NCBI GenBank assembly: GCA_038204995.1
Contig: JBBRCH010000015.1
Span: 3,488-67,487, forward strand
Origin: UBA4417 sp038204995
GTDB taxonomy: Bacteria > Bacteroidota > Bacteroidia > Bacteroidales > UBA4417
Reading direction: 5' to 3'
Length of the DNA: 64,000 nucleotides
The position numbers were made by a program, and so were the translations under genes. Shown here one piece after another: positions 8,801-18,490 of the stretch; the first letter of the stretch is position 1; each line of letters starts with the position of its first letter. Under the pieces are notes generated by a model. It was given only the letters and a program-made list of their open reading frames with translations, did no database searches and had not been told where the DNA came from.

Positions 8801-10339
8801 TTATTTACGGTTATTCAGAAATTCCAGCCAGCTCTCGAGCTTGACATTTTTCAGGACACGGGGGAACTTATGCTGGCCGCCGAATTTCCCGTGAAATTTC
8901 ATGAATTCGTAGAAAACGGAAGATCCCATTACTTCCACGGTTACTTCACGTATGGCATGCAGTCGTTCGGTTCGGTAATCATCATTGAGTATTTTCAGGT
9001 TTTCGTCCAGTAAGCGGGCAGCTACATCAGCATCCAGTGGTGAATCGCAGCCAAGGTACCATCTGTGCGCAAACATGCCTTTCTCGTGTTTCACCCCGGC
9101 AACTGTAAACTCACGAATGGTAATATTCAGCACCTGCGAAAGCATTTCAACAGCGTGATTCAGATTTTCCTGCGAAATGTGCTCGCCACAGAGGCTCAGG
9201 AACTGCTTGGTGCGGCCGGTAATCACAATTTCATTCAATGTTTTTGATGTAAAACGGATGGTGTCACCAATGAGGTAGCGCCAGGCACCGGCACAGGTAG
9301 TAATCAGCAACCCATAATCCTTGTCAACCTCTACTTCACTAATATTCAGCACAGTGGCATCAGGTTTGAGGTTGCCGTCGTCATCAAAATTTAATTCATT
9401 GAAAGGAACAAATTCGTAAAATATCCCACTGTCAAGAACCAGTTGCATAGCACTGGTATTTGGACGGCTCTGGTAAGCAATAAAGCCTTCCGATGCCAGG
9501 TAGGTTTCCATATAGGTAAGCGGACGTGCCAGTAATTTCTCAAAACCTTTCTGATACGGAGCAAACGAAACGCCTCCATGCACATAAATGCTGAGGTTAG
9601 GCCACATATCATGAATTGTATTCAGGTTATATGTTTCTATAATTTTTTCCAGTAATATCTGTAGCCATGCCGGAACGCCGCAGATTACCCCGATATCCCA
9701 CTGGGGAGCTTTCTTAACTATCTCATCCAGTTTGGTAGTCCAGTTGGTTTCTTTCGAAATGCGGTTGCCTGGTTTGTAAAAATGTTGAAACCAGAAAGGC
9801 AGGTTGCCGGCAGTAATTCCCGACAGGTCGCCTTCGTAGTAAGTACCGTTAAACTGAAGCTGGGTGCTTCCGCCAAGCATCAAAATTCCTTTTGAATAAA
9901 ACTCTGGCGGGAAATCGTATTTAGACAGCGACCACAGCTGTTTGAAGCTGGTTTTCTGAATGGCGCTGAGCATATCTCTTGTTACCGGCAGGTACTTACT
10001 GGCAGCACCTGAAGTACCGGAACTGAGTGCAAAATATTTAACCTGGCCGGGCCAGCTAACATAAGCTTCACCATTAAGTGTACGATACCACCAGCGGCGG
10101 TGCATACTGTCGTAATCATACAAGGGAACCCGTTTTTTAAATAATTCAAGTGGATTACGCTGCCTGAGCATATCCTGAAAACCATACTCTTCGCCAAATG
10201 AGGTAAGCTGAGCCTGTCGTAACAACTTTTTAAGCGTGCGAATCTGCACTTTATATACATTCTGAGTCTTGAGATTTTCAATAGGGATTTTGCTCCTGAA
10301 CTCAATCGCACTCTTGATAATTGATCCAAGTATAGGCAT
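8801..10339 (-). CDS. GH3 auxin-responsive-promoter family protein (acyl-adenylate/amidosynthetase fold)
   Basis: Belongs to the GH3 family (PF03321), firefly-luciferase-fold enzymes that in plants adenylate a carboxylic acid and join it to an amino acid. Visible features are the N-terminal ATP-site motif YFALSSGTSGAASKYLPVT (about residues 80-100), METYLASEGFIAYQ (about 275-290) and LITTCAGAWRYLIGDTIRFTS (about 345-368), the usual GH3 landmarks. 512 residues is the bacterial norm. The bacterial substrate is unknown. It is divergent from the EEP gene, with only 25 bases between the annotated starts. Confidence 0.9.
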   Translation of the reverse strand: MPILGSIIKSAIEFRSKIPIENLKTQNVYKVQIRTLKKLLRQAQLTSFGEEYGFQDMLRQRNPLELFKKRVPLYDYDSMHRRWWYRTLNGEAYVSWPGQVKYFALSSGTSGAASKYLPVTRDMLSAIQKTSFKQLWSLSKYDFPPEFYSKGILMLGGSTQLQFNGTYYEGDLSGITAGNLPFWFQHFYKPGNRISKETNWTTKLDEIVKKAPQWDIGVICGVPAWLQILLEKIIETYNLNTIHDMWPNLSIYVHGGVSFAPYQKGFEKLLARPLTYMETYLASEGFIAYQSRPNTSAMQLVLDSGIFYEFVPFNELNFDDDGNLKPDATVLNISEVEVDKDYGLLITTCAGAWRYLIGDTIRFTSKTLNEIVITGRTKQFLSLCGEHISQENLNHAVEMLSQVLNITIREFTVAGVKHEKGMFAHRWYLGCDSPLDADVAARLLDENLKILNDDYRTERLHAIREVTVEVMGSSVFYEFMKFHGKFGGQHKFPRVLKNVKLESWLEFLNNRK

Positions 10340-10364
10340 AGTTTCTCCAAATTAATATTAACCG

Positions 10365-11525
10365 GTGGCTAAATTAGAAATAATTTCTACATTCGTGCAC
10401 ATCATTCATGGTGCCTTTAAGTTATTTGCTCTGACTCAAGCCTTGACAAACAAATTAAAAAAGATTACCCGATATTCGGCTTTCACAGTTTTGGCATTAT
10501 CCCTGCTGGCATTGGTGTGCTTGGCCGTTTTTTTGATATATGCAACAGTCACTGATTATAAACCTGCTGAAAAGGAATCTTTAGTTATGGTAAAAAATGT
10601 GCTACCCGATACCATTCCGGCCGGTCGACTGGAGCTTTATACATGGAATATAGGTCATTGCGGTTTCGGCAAAAAAATGGATTTCTTTTATGAGGACGGC
10701 AAAATGGTCAGACCCGATAAGGACTATTATGAACGTTGCCGCGATGGTATTTTTTACCAGCTCACTACACTTAACAAGCTCGATTTTATTCTTCTGCAGG
10801 AGGTTGACCAGCAATCGGAACGCACTTATTACGACGACCAGGTTGCGCGTTTTAAAGCAACATTTAATGATTATGCCGCCTTTTTTGCCATGAATTACAA
10901 GGTTCCTTTTGTTCCGGTGCCGCTTAAATCGCCTATATGTAAAGTAAAGAGCGGTATTTTAACCTTAAGCCGTTTTCGAGCTGTCGAAGCAACAAGGTAT
11001 AAATTCCCTTCGGCATACAGCTGGCCCAAAAGACTATTTATGCCTGACCGCTGTTTTGTGCTTACCCGATACAAAGTGAGCAATGGCAAGCAATTGGTAT
11101 TAATCAACACACATAACTCAGCCTATTCCGATGCCATTGAAATGAGAGCCAGGGAAATTAAAATGATCAGGGAAATAATGTTGCCTGAATATAAAAAAGG
11201 CAATTATGTGATTGTGGGTGGCGACTGGAACCAGAACCCTGTGCCTTTTACACAGGACAGTATCAAGGATGGAAATACTGCAAAAACTATATCGCCGGGA
11301 ATTCCAACCGATTTTCTGCCGGTTGGATTCACATGGGCTTACGATCCCGGATTTCCGACCAACCGCGATGTAGACAAACCCTACACCAAAGGCAAATCTC
11401 TTACTACTATTATCGACTTCTTTGTACTTTCGCCAAATATTAAATTGCTAACCACTAATACGTTGCAGACTAATTTTGAGTTTTCGGATCATCAGCCTGT
11501 GGGGATGATTGTGGAGTTGAAATAA
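10365..11525 (+). CDS. membrane-anchored endonuclease/exonuclease/phosphatase family protein
   Basis: Mg-dependent phosphoesterase fold (EEP superfamily), which includes nucleases, sphingomyelinases and inositol phosphatases. Motifs in order: TWNIGH (Asn), LLQEVDQ (metal-binding Glu), GGDWNQNP (Asp-x-Asn), and SDHQPVGM near the C-terminus (catalytic Asp-His). One hydrophobic helix near residues 40-65 suggests an N-terminal signal anchor with the enzyme outside the cytoplasm. The start is uncertain: the longest frame begins at a GTG (10365), but the TTG at 10443 would place the helix at a normal distance from the N-terminus, and a near-consensus -7 box (TACATTCG, 10388-10395) lies between the two. 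Substrate unknown. Confidence 0.85.
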   Translation: MAKLEIISTFVHIIHGAFKLFALTQALTNKLKKITRYSAFTVLALSLLALVCLAVFLIYATVTDYKPAEKESLVMVKNVLPDTIPAGRLELYTWNIGHCGFGKKMDFFYEDGKMVRPDKDYYERCRDGIFYQLTTLNKLDFILLQEVDQQSERTYYDDQVARFKATFNDYAAFFAMNYKVPFVPVPLKSPICKVKSGILTLSRFRAVEATRYKFPSAYSWPKRLFMPDRCFVLTRYKVSNGKQLVLINTHNSAYSDAIEMRAREIKMIREIMLPEYKKGNYVIVGGDWNQNPVPFTQDSIKDGNTAKTISPGIPTDFLPVGFTWAYDPGFPTNRDVDKPYTKGKSLTTIIDFFVLSPNIKLLTTNTLQTNFEFSDHQPVGMIVELK

Positions 11526-11633
11526 AGTTGAACCTATAAAAGTCTGTTAAAAATATCATTTCAAGTTAAAAAGAGATGATTTCCAATGGAAAAGGGGCGA
11601 GAGGCGAAATGGCAAAAACAAGGGTTTTTCAGT

Positions 11634-11667
11634 TCTTCCGACTTCCGACTTTGGTCTTCCGACTTCT
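11634..11667. repeat. CTTCCGACTT dispersed repeat
   Basis: Three near-copies of CTTCCGACTT in a row lie in the convergent gap between the EEP gene and hemW. The same word family recurs at 17621-17759 and 53549-53577, always between genes. Confidence 0.5.
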
Positions 11668-11729
11668 TATTTCAACACTATTTGCTCATAATTTGAGTGA
11701 TTTGGGAAATTTAAACAATCTAAGTCATC

Positions 11730-12857
11730 TTATTCATAAAACAATGCCGCTGAAATTCCATCTGTAAAGAGCCGTCCTTCTGGAGTAAGAATCAGTTTGT
11801 CTTCAACGTATATCATTTGGTGGGATTCTATATATCCAAGAGCATTGCCCAGTAGTTTTTCGGCATTTTCGGAACCAAACCTGCGTCTTACTTCCACCAG
11901 ATCACATCCCCACATCGTTCGCAGCGACGTCATAATATATTCATTGAGTTGTGTTACCTGATTTAAAAATTCCATTTCCGATTCAACCACACCTGCAGCA
12001 GCAGAATCAATATATTTAATGAGGTTGGCTACATTCCATTGCCGCGAAACACCATTATACGAGTGTGCTGAAGGGCCGACACCCAGATAGTGCTTCCCCT
12101 GCCAGTAGGCCGTATTATGTCGGGAATAATCTCCGGGAAGGCAAAAATTTGATATCTCATAATGCTCGTACCCGCGCTGATGCATCATTCGTGTTGTTAT
12201 GTTATAATGCGAAACCGACAGGTTTTCATCAACAGGATTAATTTTACCTTTCCGGATCATCACTTCCAGCGGGGTTTTAGCCTCGACAGTTAGAGAGTAT
12301 GCCGAAATATGCGGTATTCCGAAAGAAAACGCCTTTTCCAGGTTTTCTTGCCATCCGTGGTCAGTTAAAGAAGGAATGCCGTAAATAAGGTCGATGCTAA
12401 GATTGTGAAAACCCGCTTGCTGCGAGTCAATAATACATTGAGTGACCTGCCTTGCAGTATGCGTGCGGCTTAAAAATTCAAGGTCCCCGGCCCTGAAGGA
12501 TTGAATTCCAATGCTCAGGCGGTTGATACCCGCTTTTTTTAAAGCATTAAGTTTTTCCGGAGCCAGGTCGTCGGGATTGGCTTCAAGTGTAATTTCGGGG
12601 GATGAATCAAGGTTGTAAATTTTATAAATATTCGATATAATGCTTTCAATATCAGCCGATTCAAGCATCGAAGGTGTTCCGCCACCAAAATATATGGTTT
12701 CTATATTCTTATCCTGCAGGTAATTTTTACGTTGATGCAGTTCGCTAATAATGGCATTTGAAACCTGTCCGATATACCTGGTGCTGGCGAGGGAATAGAA
12801 ATTGCAATAGTTGCATTTATGCCTGCAGAAAGGGATATGGATATAGATACCGGCCAT
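11730..12857 (-). CDS. hemW: radical SAM heme chaperone HemW (coproporphyrinogen oxidase-like)
   Basis: Radical SAM protein that binds heme and delivers it to respiratory proteins; often mislabelled as oxygen-independent coproporphyrinogen III oxidase. The 4Fe-4S binding motif C11-x3-C15-x2-C18 sits at the very N-terminus (PFCRHKCNYC), as in HemW. FGGGTPS (near 60), ANPD, and GIQSF follow in order. The C-terminal HemW domain is present, and 375 residues fits HemW rather than the longer HemN (about 450). The start is fixed by the motif position. Convergent with the EEP gene; the sensor kinase lies 141 bases upstream on the same strand. Confidence 0.93.
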   Translation of the reverse strand: MAGIYIHIPFCRHKCNYCNFYSLASTRYIGQVSNAIISELHQRKNYLQDKNIETIYFGGGTPSMLESADIESIISNIYKIYNLDSSPEITLEANPDDLAPEKLNALKKAGINRLSIGIQSFRAGDLEFLSRTHTARQVTQCIIDSQQAGFHNLSIDLIYGIPSLTDHGWQENLEKAFSFGIPHISAYSLTVEAKTPLEVMIRKGKINPVDENLSVSHYNITTRMMHQRGYEHYEISNFCLPGDYSRHNTAYWQGKHYLGVGPSAHSYNGVSRQWNVANLIKYIDSAAAGVVESEMEFLNQVTQLNEYIMTSLRTMWGCDLVEVRRRFGSENAEKLLGNALGYIESHQMIYVEDKLILTPEGRLFTDGISAALFYE

Positions 12858-12998
12858 CGGGAGCAGAGTTATTGGTTAAAAGTGAATGGAAAACAGGCTG
12901 ATTATTCTAAATTATACTTCTGAAGGCGGAAATCAAAATCATTGAAAAGCGCAACTAACTACCTGTCGAAGCCTTAACTTTTTCCCATTGACAAGTAC

Positions 12999-14528
12999 TT
13001 ATTTCTTCAATACGATTCTGAAAGTAGTACCTTTCCCGATAGTTGAGCTTTTTACAAATATCTTTCCCTTATGATATTCGCTTATAATCCTTTTCGAAAG
13101 TGACAATCCCAAACCCCATCCACGTTGCTTGCTGGTAAAGCCGGGATTGAAAATGGTACGGAACATATTTCGGGGAATTCCTTTCCCCGTATCGGCAATA
13201 TCAATATTCACCAGATGTTCTTCTTCACTTATTTCGATTTTTATTGTGCCTTGCCTGGTCATGGCATCCACGGCATTTTTCACCAGGTTCTCGATCACCC
13301 ATTCGAAAAGCTGAAGATTCAGGGGTACGACAATCGATTTTTCAGAGGAGACATTGATTGAATAGGAAATTTTCTGGGACGTACGTGTTTTAAGGTATGA
13401 AACTGAAGTATAGATTATCGAAACAAGATTCTCAGGGACCAGGGTCGGAGCAGAACCGATTTTTGAAAAACGGTCGGTGATCGTACTGAGCCGGTTTACA
13501 TCTTTACGGAGTTCTTCGATGGTTTCGCTGTCAACATCCCTGGTTTCGAGGTAATCAACCCATGCCATCATCGACGAGAGAGGCGTGCCCAACTGATGAG
13601 CTGTTTCCTTTGCCAGCCCGGCCCACACCTGGTTCTGCTCGCTGCGTCTTGACGTGCTGAAAAGCATATAGGCCACCAGCAGAAAAATGCTAATTATGGC
13701 CAGCTGTATATACGGGAAATAACGCAACTGAGTTAAAACGTATGAATCCTTGTAAAAGATCAGTCTTTTCCCCTGGTCGGCAATATTTATTTCGATTGGC
13801 TCGTTTTCGGCCTCCATATCGTGAATAAGATGCTGAAGGTACGCTGAATCATGAATCTGTAAAGTGTCAATCTGTCCATAGTCCAATGCCTGCGTTTGCA
13901 AACTATCAGTGATCAATACCGGAACGGATGCCGAATTGTTAACTACTTCACTGAAAAAAGAATTTACCAGGGTATCAAGAACAACCTGCATTTCGGTGAA
14001 TAACTTCGAATCCTGGTAATAGATATAATTGACCTCGTTTTTGTAATACGGGATCGGGATCGGCGGATATTTGGAAAAATTCTTTTTCAGGTACTCTGTC
14101 ATTCCCGGAATAGTATCCGAACTAAATACAGTGTTCTTCTGTGAGGTTATTTTGCCATTTCCATCAGTAAGAATAACCGGAATTGAAGTGTTGTTCTGGA
14201 TGATCGACATATAAAAACTGGGATCCTCATTCGGTTTCGAGTTAATGAATCTTTTCTGGGCCTCGGCATATAGTGTTACTTTGTTGCGCTCTTCTTCCTG
14301 TATCTGGAGAAAGAATTTCTGTGTCGAATTAACCAGTCGCGCCCGGGTTTGCAGAGCGTTAGCCCAGGTATGTATTTTCTGGCGCTCATCCTTTGCAATT
14401 TTCTTGACAAGCACATTGGAATACCACAGGGAAAAAGCAATGATTACAATTGCAATCAGGAGCAGCAGGATTTTCCAGTGTCGCTTGCTGTTATAAATAC
14501 TGTAATGGCTGGATAATGATTTCTTCAT
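12999..14528 (-). CDS. sensor histidine kinase
   Basis: Transmembrane two-component sensor. A membrane helix at about residues 19-40, a periplasmic sensing region of roughly 230 residues and a second helix at about 270-290 precede the kinase core. The H-box is AKETAHQLGTPLSSM (about 310). N-box NLVKNAVDAM, G1 DTGKGIP and G2 GWGLGLSLSKRI form an intact HATPase_c domain. No HAMP or PAS domain is obvious. 509 residues. No cognate response regulator is adjacent, so it is an orphan here; the AQTRA-rich periplasmic part gives no ligand clue. Confidence 0.93.
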   Translation of the reverse strand: MKKSLSSHYSIYNSKRHWKILLLLIAIVIIAFSLWYSNVLVKKIAKDERQKIHTWANALQTRARLVNSTQKFFLQIQEEERNKVTLYAEAQKRFINSKPNEDPSFYMSIIQNNTSIPVILTDGNGKITSQKNTVFSSDTIPGMTEYLKKNFSKYPPIPIPYYKNEVNYIYYQDSKLFTEMQVVLDTLVNSFFSEVVNNSASVPVLITDSLQTQALDYGQIDTLQIHDSAYLQHLIHDMEAENEPIEINIADQGKRLIFYKDSYVLTQLRYFPYIQLAIISIFLLVAYMLFSTSRRSEQNQVWAGLAKETAHQLGTPLSSMMAWVDYLETRDVDSETIEELRKDVNRLSTITDRFSKIGSAPTLVPENLVSIIYTSVSYLKTRTSQKISYSINVSSEKSIVVPLNLQLFEWVIENLVKNAVDAMTRQGTIKIEISEEEHLVNIDIADTGKGIPRNMFRTIFNPGFTSKQRGWGLGLSLSKRIISEYHKGKIFVKSSTIGKGTTFRIVLKK

Positions 14529-14627
14529 GTAAACCTGTTTCTAAAAAGCCTGTATGCTTTGTTATTACCGGGAACTAAGTACGCTTCCTTACTATGCCTG
14601 TTTTCACCGGCCTGTTTCCGGGCATTA

Positions 14628-14772
14628 AACCCAAATTAGCAGTAGCGTAACCGATAAAACAAATCTACTGTATTTTAATGGTAGATCATTGAAATACAAT
14701 GATTTGATAAATCGGGATTAACCCAATTAATGCAAATAGTTCGACTTTGTCACCTATTGCGTAATTTGGGTT
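14628..14772 (-). promoter_or_regulatory. regulatory region of the sensor kinase: -7 box and inverted repeats
   Basis: A -7 match TAGATTTG (complement of 14660-14667) lies 130 bases before the kinase start. A perfect hairpin ATCATTG-AAATA-CAATGAT is at 14685-14703. AACCCAAATTA (14628-14638) is repeated inverted as TAATTTGGGTT (14762-14772), with a third variant AACCCAATTAA at 14720. The hairpins could terminate the upstream AsmA gene or serve as operators. Confidence 0.35.
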
Positions 14773-14824
14773 AAATATACAACAATACTAACATGCGTAT
14801 GTGAACTTCCCGCCATACCTATAT

Positions 14825-17398
14825 CTACTCCACCTTTTTATCATCGTCCCATTCAATTACAAATTTGCCATCCTCCTGTTTTTTAATGATATCCTTCTCA
14901 TTTATTCGCTGGGCTTTTTTCAGGGTATCACCTTGCATCCATTTGAATTCCTGCTTCAAAACCTGTTTGATTTCAACCTTTTGCGCTTTCAGATCGGTAG
15001 ATATTTTTTCGCGCATAGCTTTTTTATCGTATTTCACTATCGGGTGATCAACGGTCCCGGTTAGCGAAACGAATACCTTGGTACGTCCACGTCCGTCATC
15101 CTCAACCGGACCAAATTCTGCCTGCTTGTCAAATCCTGTATTACGCTTTTGAAATTTGGAAGCAAGCAGATCAGCAAGCGCTAACGTAAAATGGTAGTCC
15201 AGTTCATTATCGAAGGTATGCGTTCCCATAAGTTGCAGATCTATAGCGTTTGATTTAATTTCCATGGACGGAATGTAAATGATCTCGTTGGCAATATCGA
15301 TCTGGTTATGAAGGGTAGCAAAACGGATATCAGCCAGGTCTTCCACTTTAAGAAACGACGAAAGGCTCTGCATCGGGCTGTAATTAACAAGCCGGCCGTT
15401 CTCGATCATGATATCGGCATGCGTTTTTATGGAGTTCAGGTCGATTTCAAGATTATTTTTCATGGTACCGGCAAAGATCAGATCCGAAGTGATCATTCCT
15501 TCGAGATTCTCGTCTTTGAGATCATCCTGTCCGAAATTACCAAACTGAGTGAACAGCATTTTTACATTTACTTTATCGAGATACGCCCTGGCTTGCAGCA
15601 ACGAATATTTTTCGGCTTGTGCATTTATGTTAAACTGACCCGTAACTTTCCCCTGGCAGGTAAGCAAATCAATATTGGCAACTGATAATACTTTATTCTT
15701 CAATTGCGCTATTGCGGTTATATTTGACGCATTAAATTTCCCGAATGTGAAATTTTTGCTGCTGACCTGCAGGTTATTGATGCTGATATCGCCAGGCAAC
15801 CTGAACTGGTATTCGCTTGAGGATCCCTGCTGGGCAGCAGATAATTCGTCCCAATCAAACTTCTGACAGCTTAGTGAGCCTGTTATGGAAAGATTTTCGT
15901 TTTTCACGAAGATCCACGACAGCAGGTTACTCAGGGTGCCATGCAGGTTAAAATCACTTCCCCCGGCTTTGAAATTCAACTGTTGAAGTTGCAGATCATT
16001 TCCGTTAAAGGCAAATACCGATTGTATTTCCCTGATCGGAAGACTATATTTCTTCAGTCCCAGCATGGCCTGAGTTATACTTCCGTTGCCGGTCAGACTA
16101 CTCTTAAGAAAATCAGATGATGCCGGATGTCGGATATCAGCAATTCTGCCGTTAAAAGCAGCATTCAGCTTCAGCCAGCCGGCCATGGAAGTAAAATGTT
16201 CATATTTCAGGAATTGCTGAAGTTCATCGAGGTTAAGGCTGGCTGAAATAGTGCACTTGATGTCAGGTGCTGAAAATCCCAGCATTATCAGTGATCCGCT
16301 AATATAACCATCGCCTAGCTTAGCTTTAAGATTGCTGACAGACAGGGATTCATTCTGTCCGTCCTGTTTTACACTATACACAGCAAGGGCCGAAACATTC
16401 CGAAGGCTTATGCCTGATTTGCGTTCGAGTATATTCCCGTTCTGCAGTTCGAGGCGAACACTTACAGCTGGAAGATGATTCCCGCCGAACACGCCTGATA
16501 CTCTTGAGGATATATCTCCTTTCCCCTGAAATTTGTAGTCGTCGAAACTTCTGGTGAATCTTGCCGGCACCAGCGAAAGCATTTCTTCGAGGGTTGAGCC
16601 GGTAGCAGATACATCAAGGTTGATTAGTTTTTGTTTATCGCTGTATGCCAGGCTTCCGTTGGTAATCAGTTTCAGTTTCCCGGTTTCTATTGTTCCTTTC
16701 GAAAGGGTATACAGTCCTTTATCGGTATCAGCAGTGAGTGACAGCTCCAGATTAATTTCCCTTTCAGAAATATAACTGGTACCCTGCGATTTGAAATCAT
16801 GGAAAATGATGTTCCCGGCCAGGTTGAGATCGAATCTGCTGCTGCTGAAATTTCCTTTGGCAACAAAACCGGGAATGTTTGCATCAACGATAGTTTGCGA
16901 AACTTCATTCATATAGCGCACATGCAGGTTTTGAACAGAGATTCGCTGCAATTCAAAATTAAAATTTTCTTTGCTGTTGCCTGATGAAGGCTTCCAGAAA
17001 TGGAAATTATCGCTTCCATCGGCGTAAACATGCGGTCCTGCTTCTACATCCGTAAGCCGTATATTGATAACACGGTATTTTTTACGCAGCAAATCCCATA
17101 TATTAAACTGCATGGATACCTTACCGGCTATCAGTAGGTAATATTTTGAAGGAGTTTTTAATGCTTCCTTTATCCTTACACCGCTAAAACGTACAGAAGC
17201 AAAAGGGAAATCCTTGATCAGGCTGAGTTGTACATCGTCAATCTGCACTTCGGCTGTAAGGGATTTGTTTATTTCGGCAACAAACAATTTTTTAACTTCC
17301 GGCCCGAGAAAGAGTTGTGCCAGGAAGAGCAATAAAACAATACCAGCAACTATGCTTATTGTCCATACTGATAAAGCCCTGAAAGTTTTGTAACGCAT
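14825..17398 (-). CDS. AsmA-family protein
   Basis: Large inner-membrane-anchored protein of the AsmA/TamB-like superfamily, members of which span the periplasm as beta-groove proteins and are implicated in phospholipid transport to the outer membrane. One N-terminal membrane helix (about residues 12-34) is followed by about 800 residues of beta-rich sequence with AsmA-like motifs: FPFASVRFSGVRIKEA near 65 and the C-terminal AsmA_2 region (LQLMGTHTFDNELDYHFTLALADLL). The tail is strongly charged. 857 residues is normal for Bacteroidota AsmA. Transcribed with no close partner; the gap upstream holds dispersed repeats. Confidence 0.88.
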   Translation of the reverse strand: MRYKTFRALSVWTISIVAGIVLLLFLAQLFLGPEVKKLFVAEINKSLTAEVQIDDVQLSLIKDFPFASVRFSGVRIKEALKTPSKYYLLIAGKVSMQFNIWDLLRKKYRVINIRLTDVEAGPHVYADGSDNFHFWKPSSGNSKENFNFELQRISVQNLHVRYMNEVSQTIVDANIPGFVAKGNFSSSRFDLNLAGNIIFHDFKSQGTSYISEREINLELSLTADTDKGLYTLSKGTIETGKLKLITNGSLAYSDKQKLINLDVSATGSTLEEMLSLVPARFTRSFDDYKFQGKGDISSRVSGVFGGNHLPAVSVRLELQNGNILERKSGISLRNVSALAVYSVKQDGQNESLSVSNLKAKLGDGYISGSLIMLGFSAPDIKCTISASLNLDELQQFLKYEHFTSMAGWLKLNAAFNGRIADIRHPASSDFLKSSLTGNGSITQAMLGLKKYSLPIREIQSVFAFNGNDLQLQQLNFKAGGSDFNLHGTLSNLLSWIFVKNENLSITGSLSCQKFDWDELSAAQQGSSSEYQFRLPGDISINNLQVSSKNFTFGKFNASNITAIAQLKNKVLSVANIDLLTCQGKVTGQFNINAQAEKYSLLQARAYLDKVNVKMLFTQFGNFGQDDLKDENLEGMITSDLIFAGTMKNNLEIDLNSIKTHADIMIENGRLVNYSPMQSLSSFLKVEDLADIRFATLHNQIDIANEIIYIPSMEIKSNAIDLQLMGTHTFDNELDYHFTLALADLLASKFQKRNTGFDKQAEFGPVEDDGRGRTKVFVSLTGTVDHPIVKYDKKAMREKISTDLKAQKVEIKQVLKQEFKWMQGDTLKKAQRINEKDIIKKQEDGKFVIEWDDDKKVE

Positions 17399-17620
17399 TA
17401 TTTCGGTAAAGTGGTTTTATAATGTGTAACGTAAAATTACTGTTGTTATTAGATTGAATGGAAGAAAATGTTTTTGAATCGGGTGTTTTGCATTAACTAA
17501 TGTGAAAAAGTACAGAAAAGTTCAGTCATCATCCTAAACTCAGATTTACTAAACCTTTATGCATTGAAAATACATAGGTTTTAGATTTCTAATGAGATTC
17601 AAAAAAAAAAGTGTTGGATT

Positions 17621-17759
17621 GAAGTCGGAAGACGGAAGTCGGAAGACGGAAGGCAAAAGACAAAAGGCAAAAGATAAAAGACAAAAGAAAGAAGACAGGA
17701 CATTATTTCTATATTCATTTTAAACATACTTCTGACTTCGGTCTCCCGTCTTCGGTCCG
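17621..17759. repeat. inverted GAAGTCGGAAGACGG repeat with purine-rich centre
   Basis: Two and a half copies of GAAGTCGGAAGACG (17621-17650) are followed by purine-rich AAAAGRC repeats (17654-17699). An inverted relative, CTTCTGACTTCGG...CTTCGG (17729-17759), closes the element. It lies in the 594-bp gap between AsmA and the REC gene, which otherwise shows only a terminator. Confidence 0.55.
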
Positions 17760-17900
17760 TATATATTTTAAATTTATAGAAACTAATGTATCTGCAATAA
17801 AATTGCAGGATTTTAACCCTTAACCGGAAAATAAATATCTATCGTTAAAGGGCCAGAGTAATTAGCTTCAACCTGCCATCTTTGAAAATTTATAAAATCC

Positions 17901-17934
17901 GAAACCCCGGAATTGAATATTAACCCGGGGTTTC
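17901..17934 (-). terminator. intrinsic terminator of the REC/T9SS operon
   Basis: GAAACCCCGG and CCGGGGTTTC form a perfect 10-bp GC-rich stem with a 14-base loop. On the minus strand it is followed by ATTTTATAAATTTT. It lies 58 bases past the stop of the REC gene, a convincing end for the minus-strand operon. Confidence 0.78.
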
Positions 17935-17992
17935 AGTAAAAGTGCAGGTTCAAAATAGCCCTGTACTGAAAAATTCATGAAGGATATAAATG

Positions 17993-18415
17993 TCAGGTTC
18001 CGGCAGTACTCTTAAGTTCATGTCTCAACATATTTAACCGGCGTTTTATATCCTTCAATTCTTTATCTGAGGCTTCATTCACTGCCTGCTTCAGTTCAAA
18101 AGGGTTAAAAGGTTTTTGCAGGAAATCCAAACCACTTTGCCTGAATGCCTGAATGGAACTTTTGTCGAAAGAGGAAATAAAAACCAGCCTGAAATCAATT
18201 GGATTTATCTGCTCAAGCAAATCGAAAGCATTACCATCCTGCAAATGGAAATCGAGGAAAACCAGGTCGGGTTGCTGCGAGCGAATGATACTTATCCCGT
18301 TTGAAACTCCATCCGCTTCACCTGAAACTTCAACCAGAGGACAGTACTTCGCCAGCATCCGTGAAAGGGTATTCCGGATATGGGCTTCGTCGTCGATGAT
18401 AAGGGTGCGGAGCAT
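17993..18415 (-). CDS. REC-only (single-domain) response regulator
   Basis: Receiver domain with no output domain. The acidic pocket (IIDDEAHIRN), phospho-acceptor Asp in DLVFLDFHLQDGNAF, switch residue in FISSF, and Lys in FLQKPFNPFEL are present. I start at 18415 (MLRTLIIDDEAHIRN) because the paralogue at 29141-29557 begins identically; the open frame to 18484 adds only low-complexity residues translated from a G-quadruplex-like leader. It closely resembles the REC domain of the LytTR regulator at 33024-33776 but lacks LytTR. It is the last gene of the block of T9SS-exported proteins, directly after the protease gene, and is followed by a strong terminator. May be a phosphate sink or partner for another kinase. 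Confidence 0.88.
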   Translation of the reverse strand: MLRTLIIDDEAHIRNTLSRMLAKYCPLVEVSGEADGVSNGISIIRSQQPDLVFLDFHLQDGNAFDLLEQINPIDFRLVFISSFDKSSIQAFRQSGLDFLQKPFNPFELKQAVNEASDKELKDIKRRLNMLRHELKSTAGT

Positions 18416-18428
18416 TTTTATATTACCA

Positions 18429-18450
18429 GGGTTAGGGATTAGGGTTTGGG
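18429..18450 (+). other. G-quadruplex-type motif
   Basis: GGG-TTA-GGG-ATTA-GGG-TTT-GGG: four G3 runs with 3-4 base loops on the plus strand, in the 76-bp gap between the protease stop and the start of the REC gene. Because the genes run on the minus strand, the G-rich strand is the template strand. Confidence 0.55.
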
Positions 18451-18490
18451 AGCCAGGGCGACCGGGTGAAAGGAAGTATGGCATGGGTGT

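Noticed and set aside
11576..11767. 63-codon plus-strand frame after the EEP gene
   Set aside because: It runs through the CTTCCGACTT repeat and overlaps the 3' end of hemW; no sign of a real protein.
18416..18484. N-terminal extension of the REC protein
   Set aside because: The extra 23 residues are translated from a G-quadruplex leader and are absent from the paralogue at 29557, so the start at 18415 is preferred.
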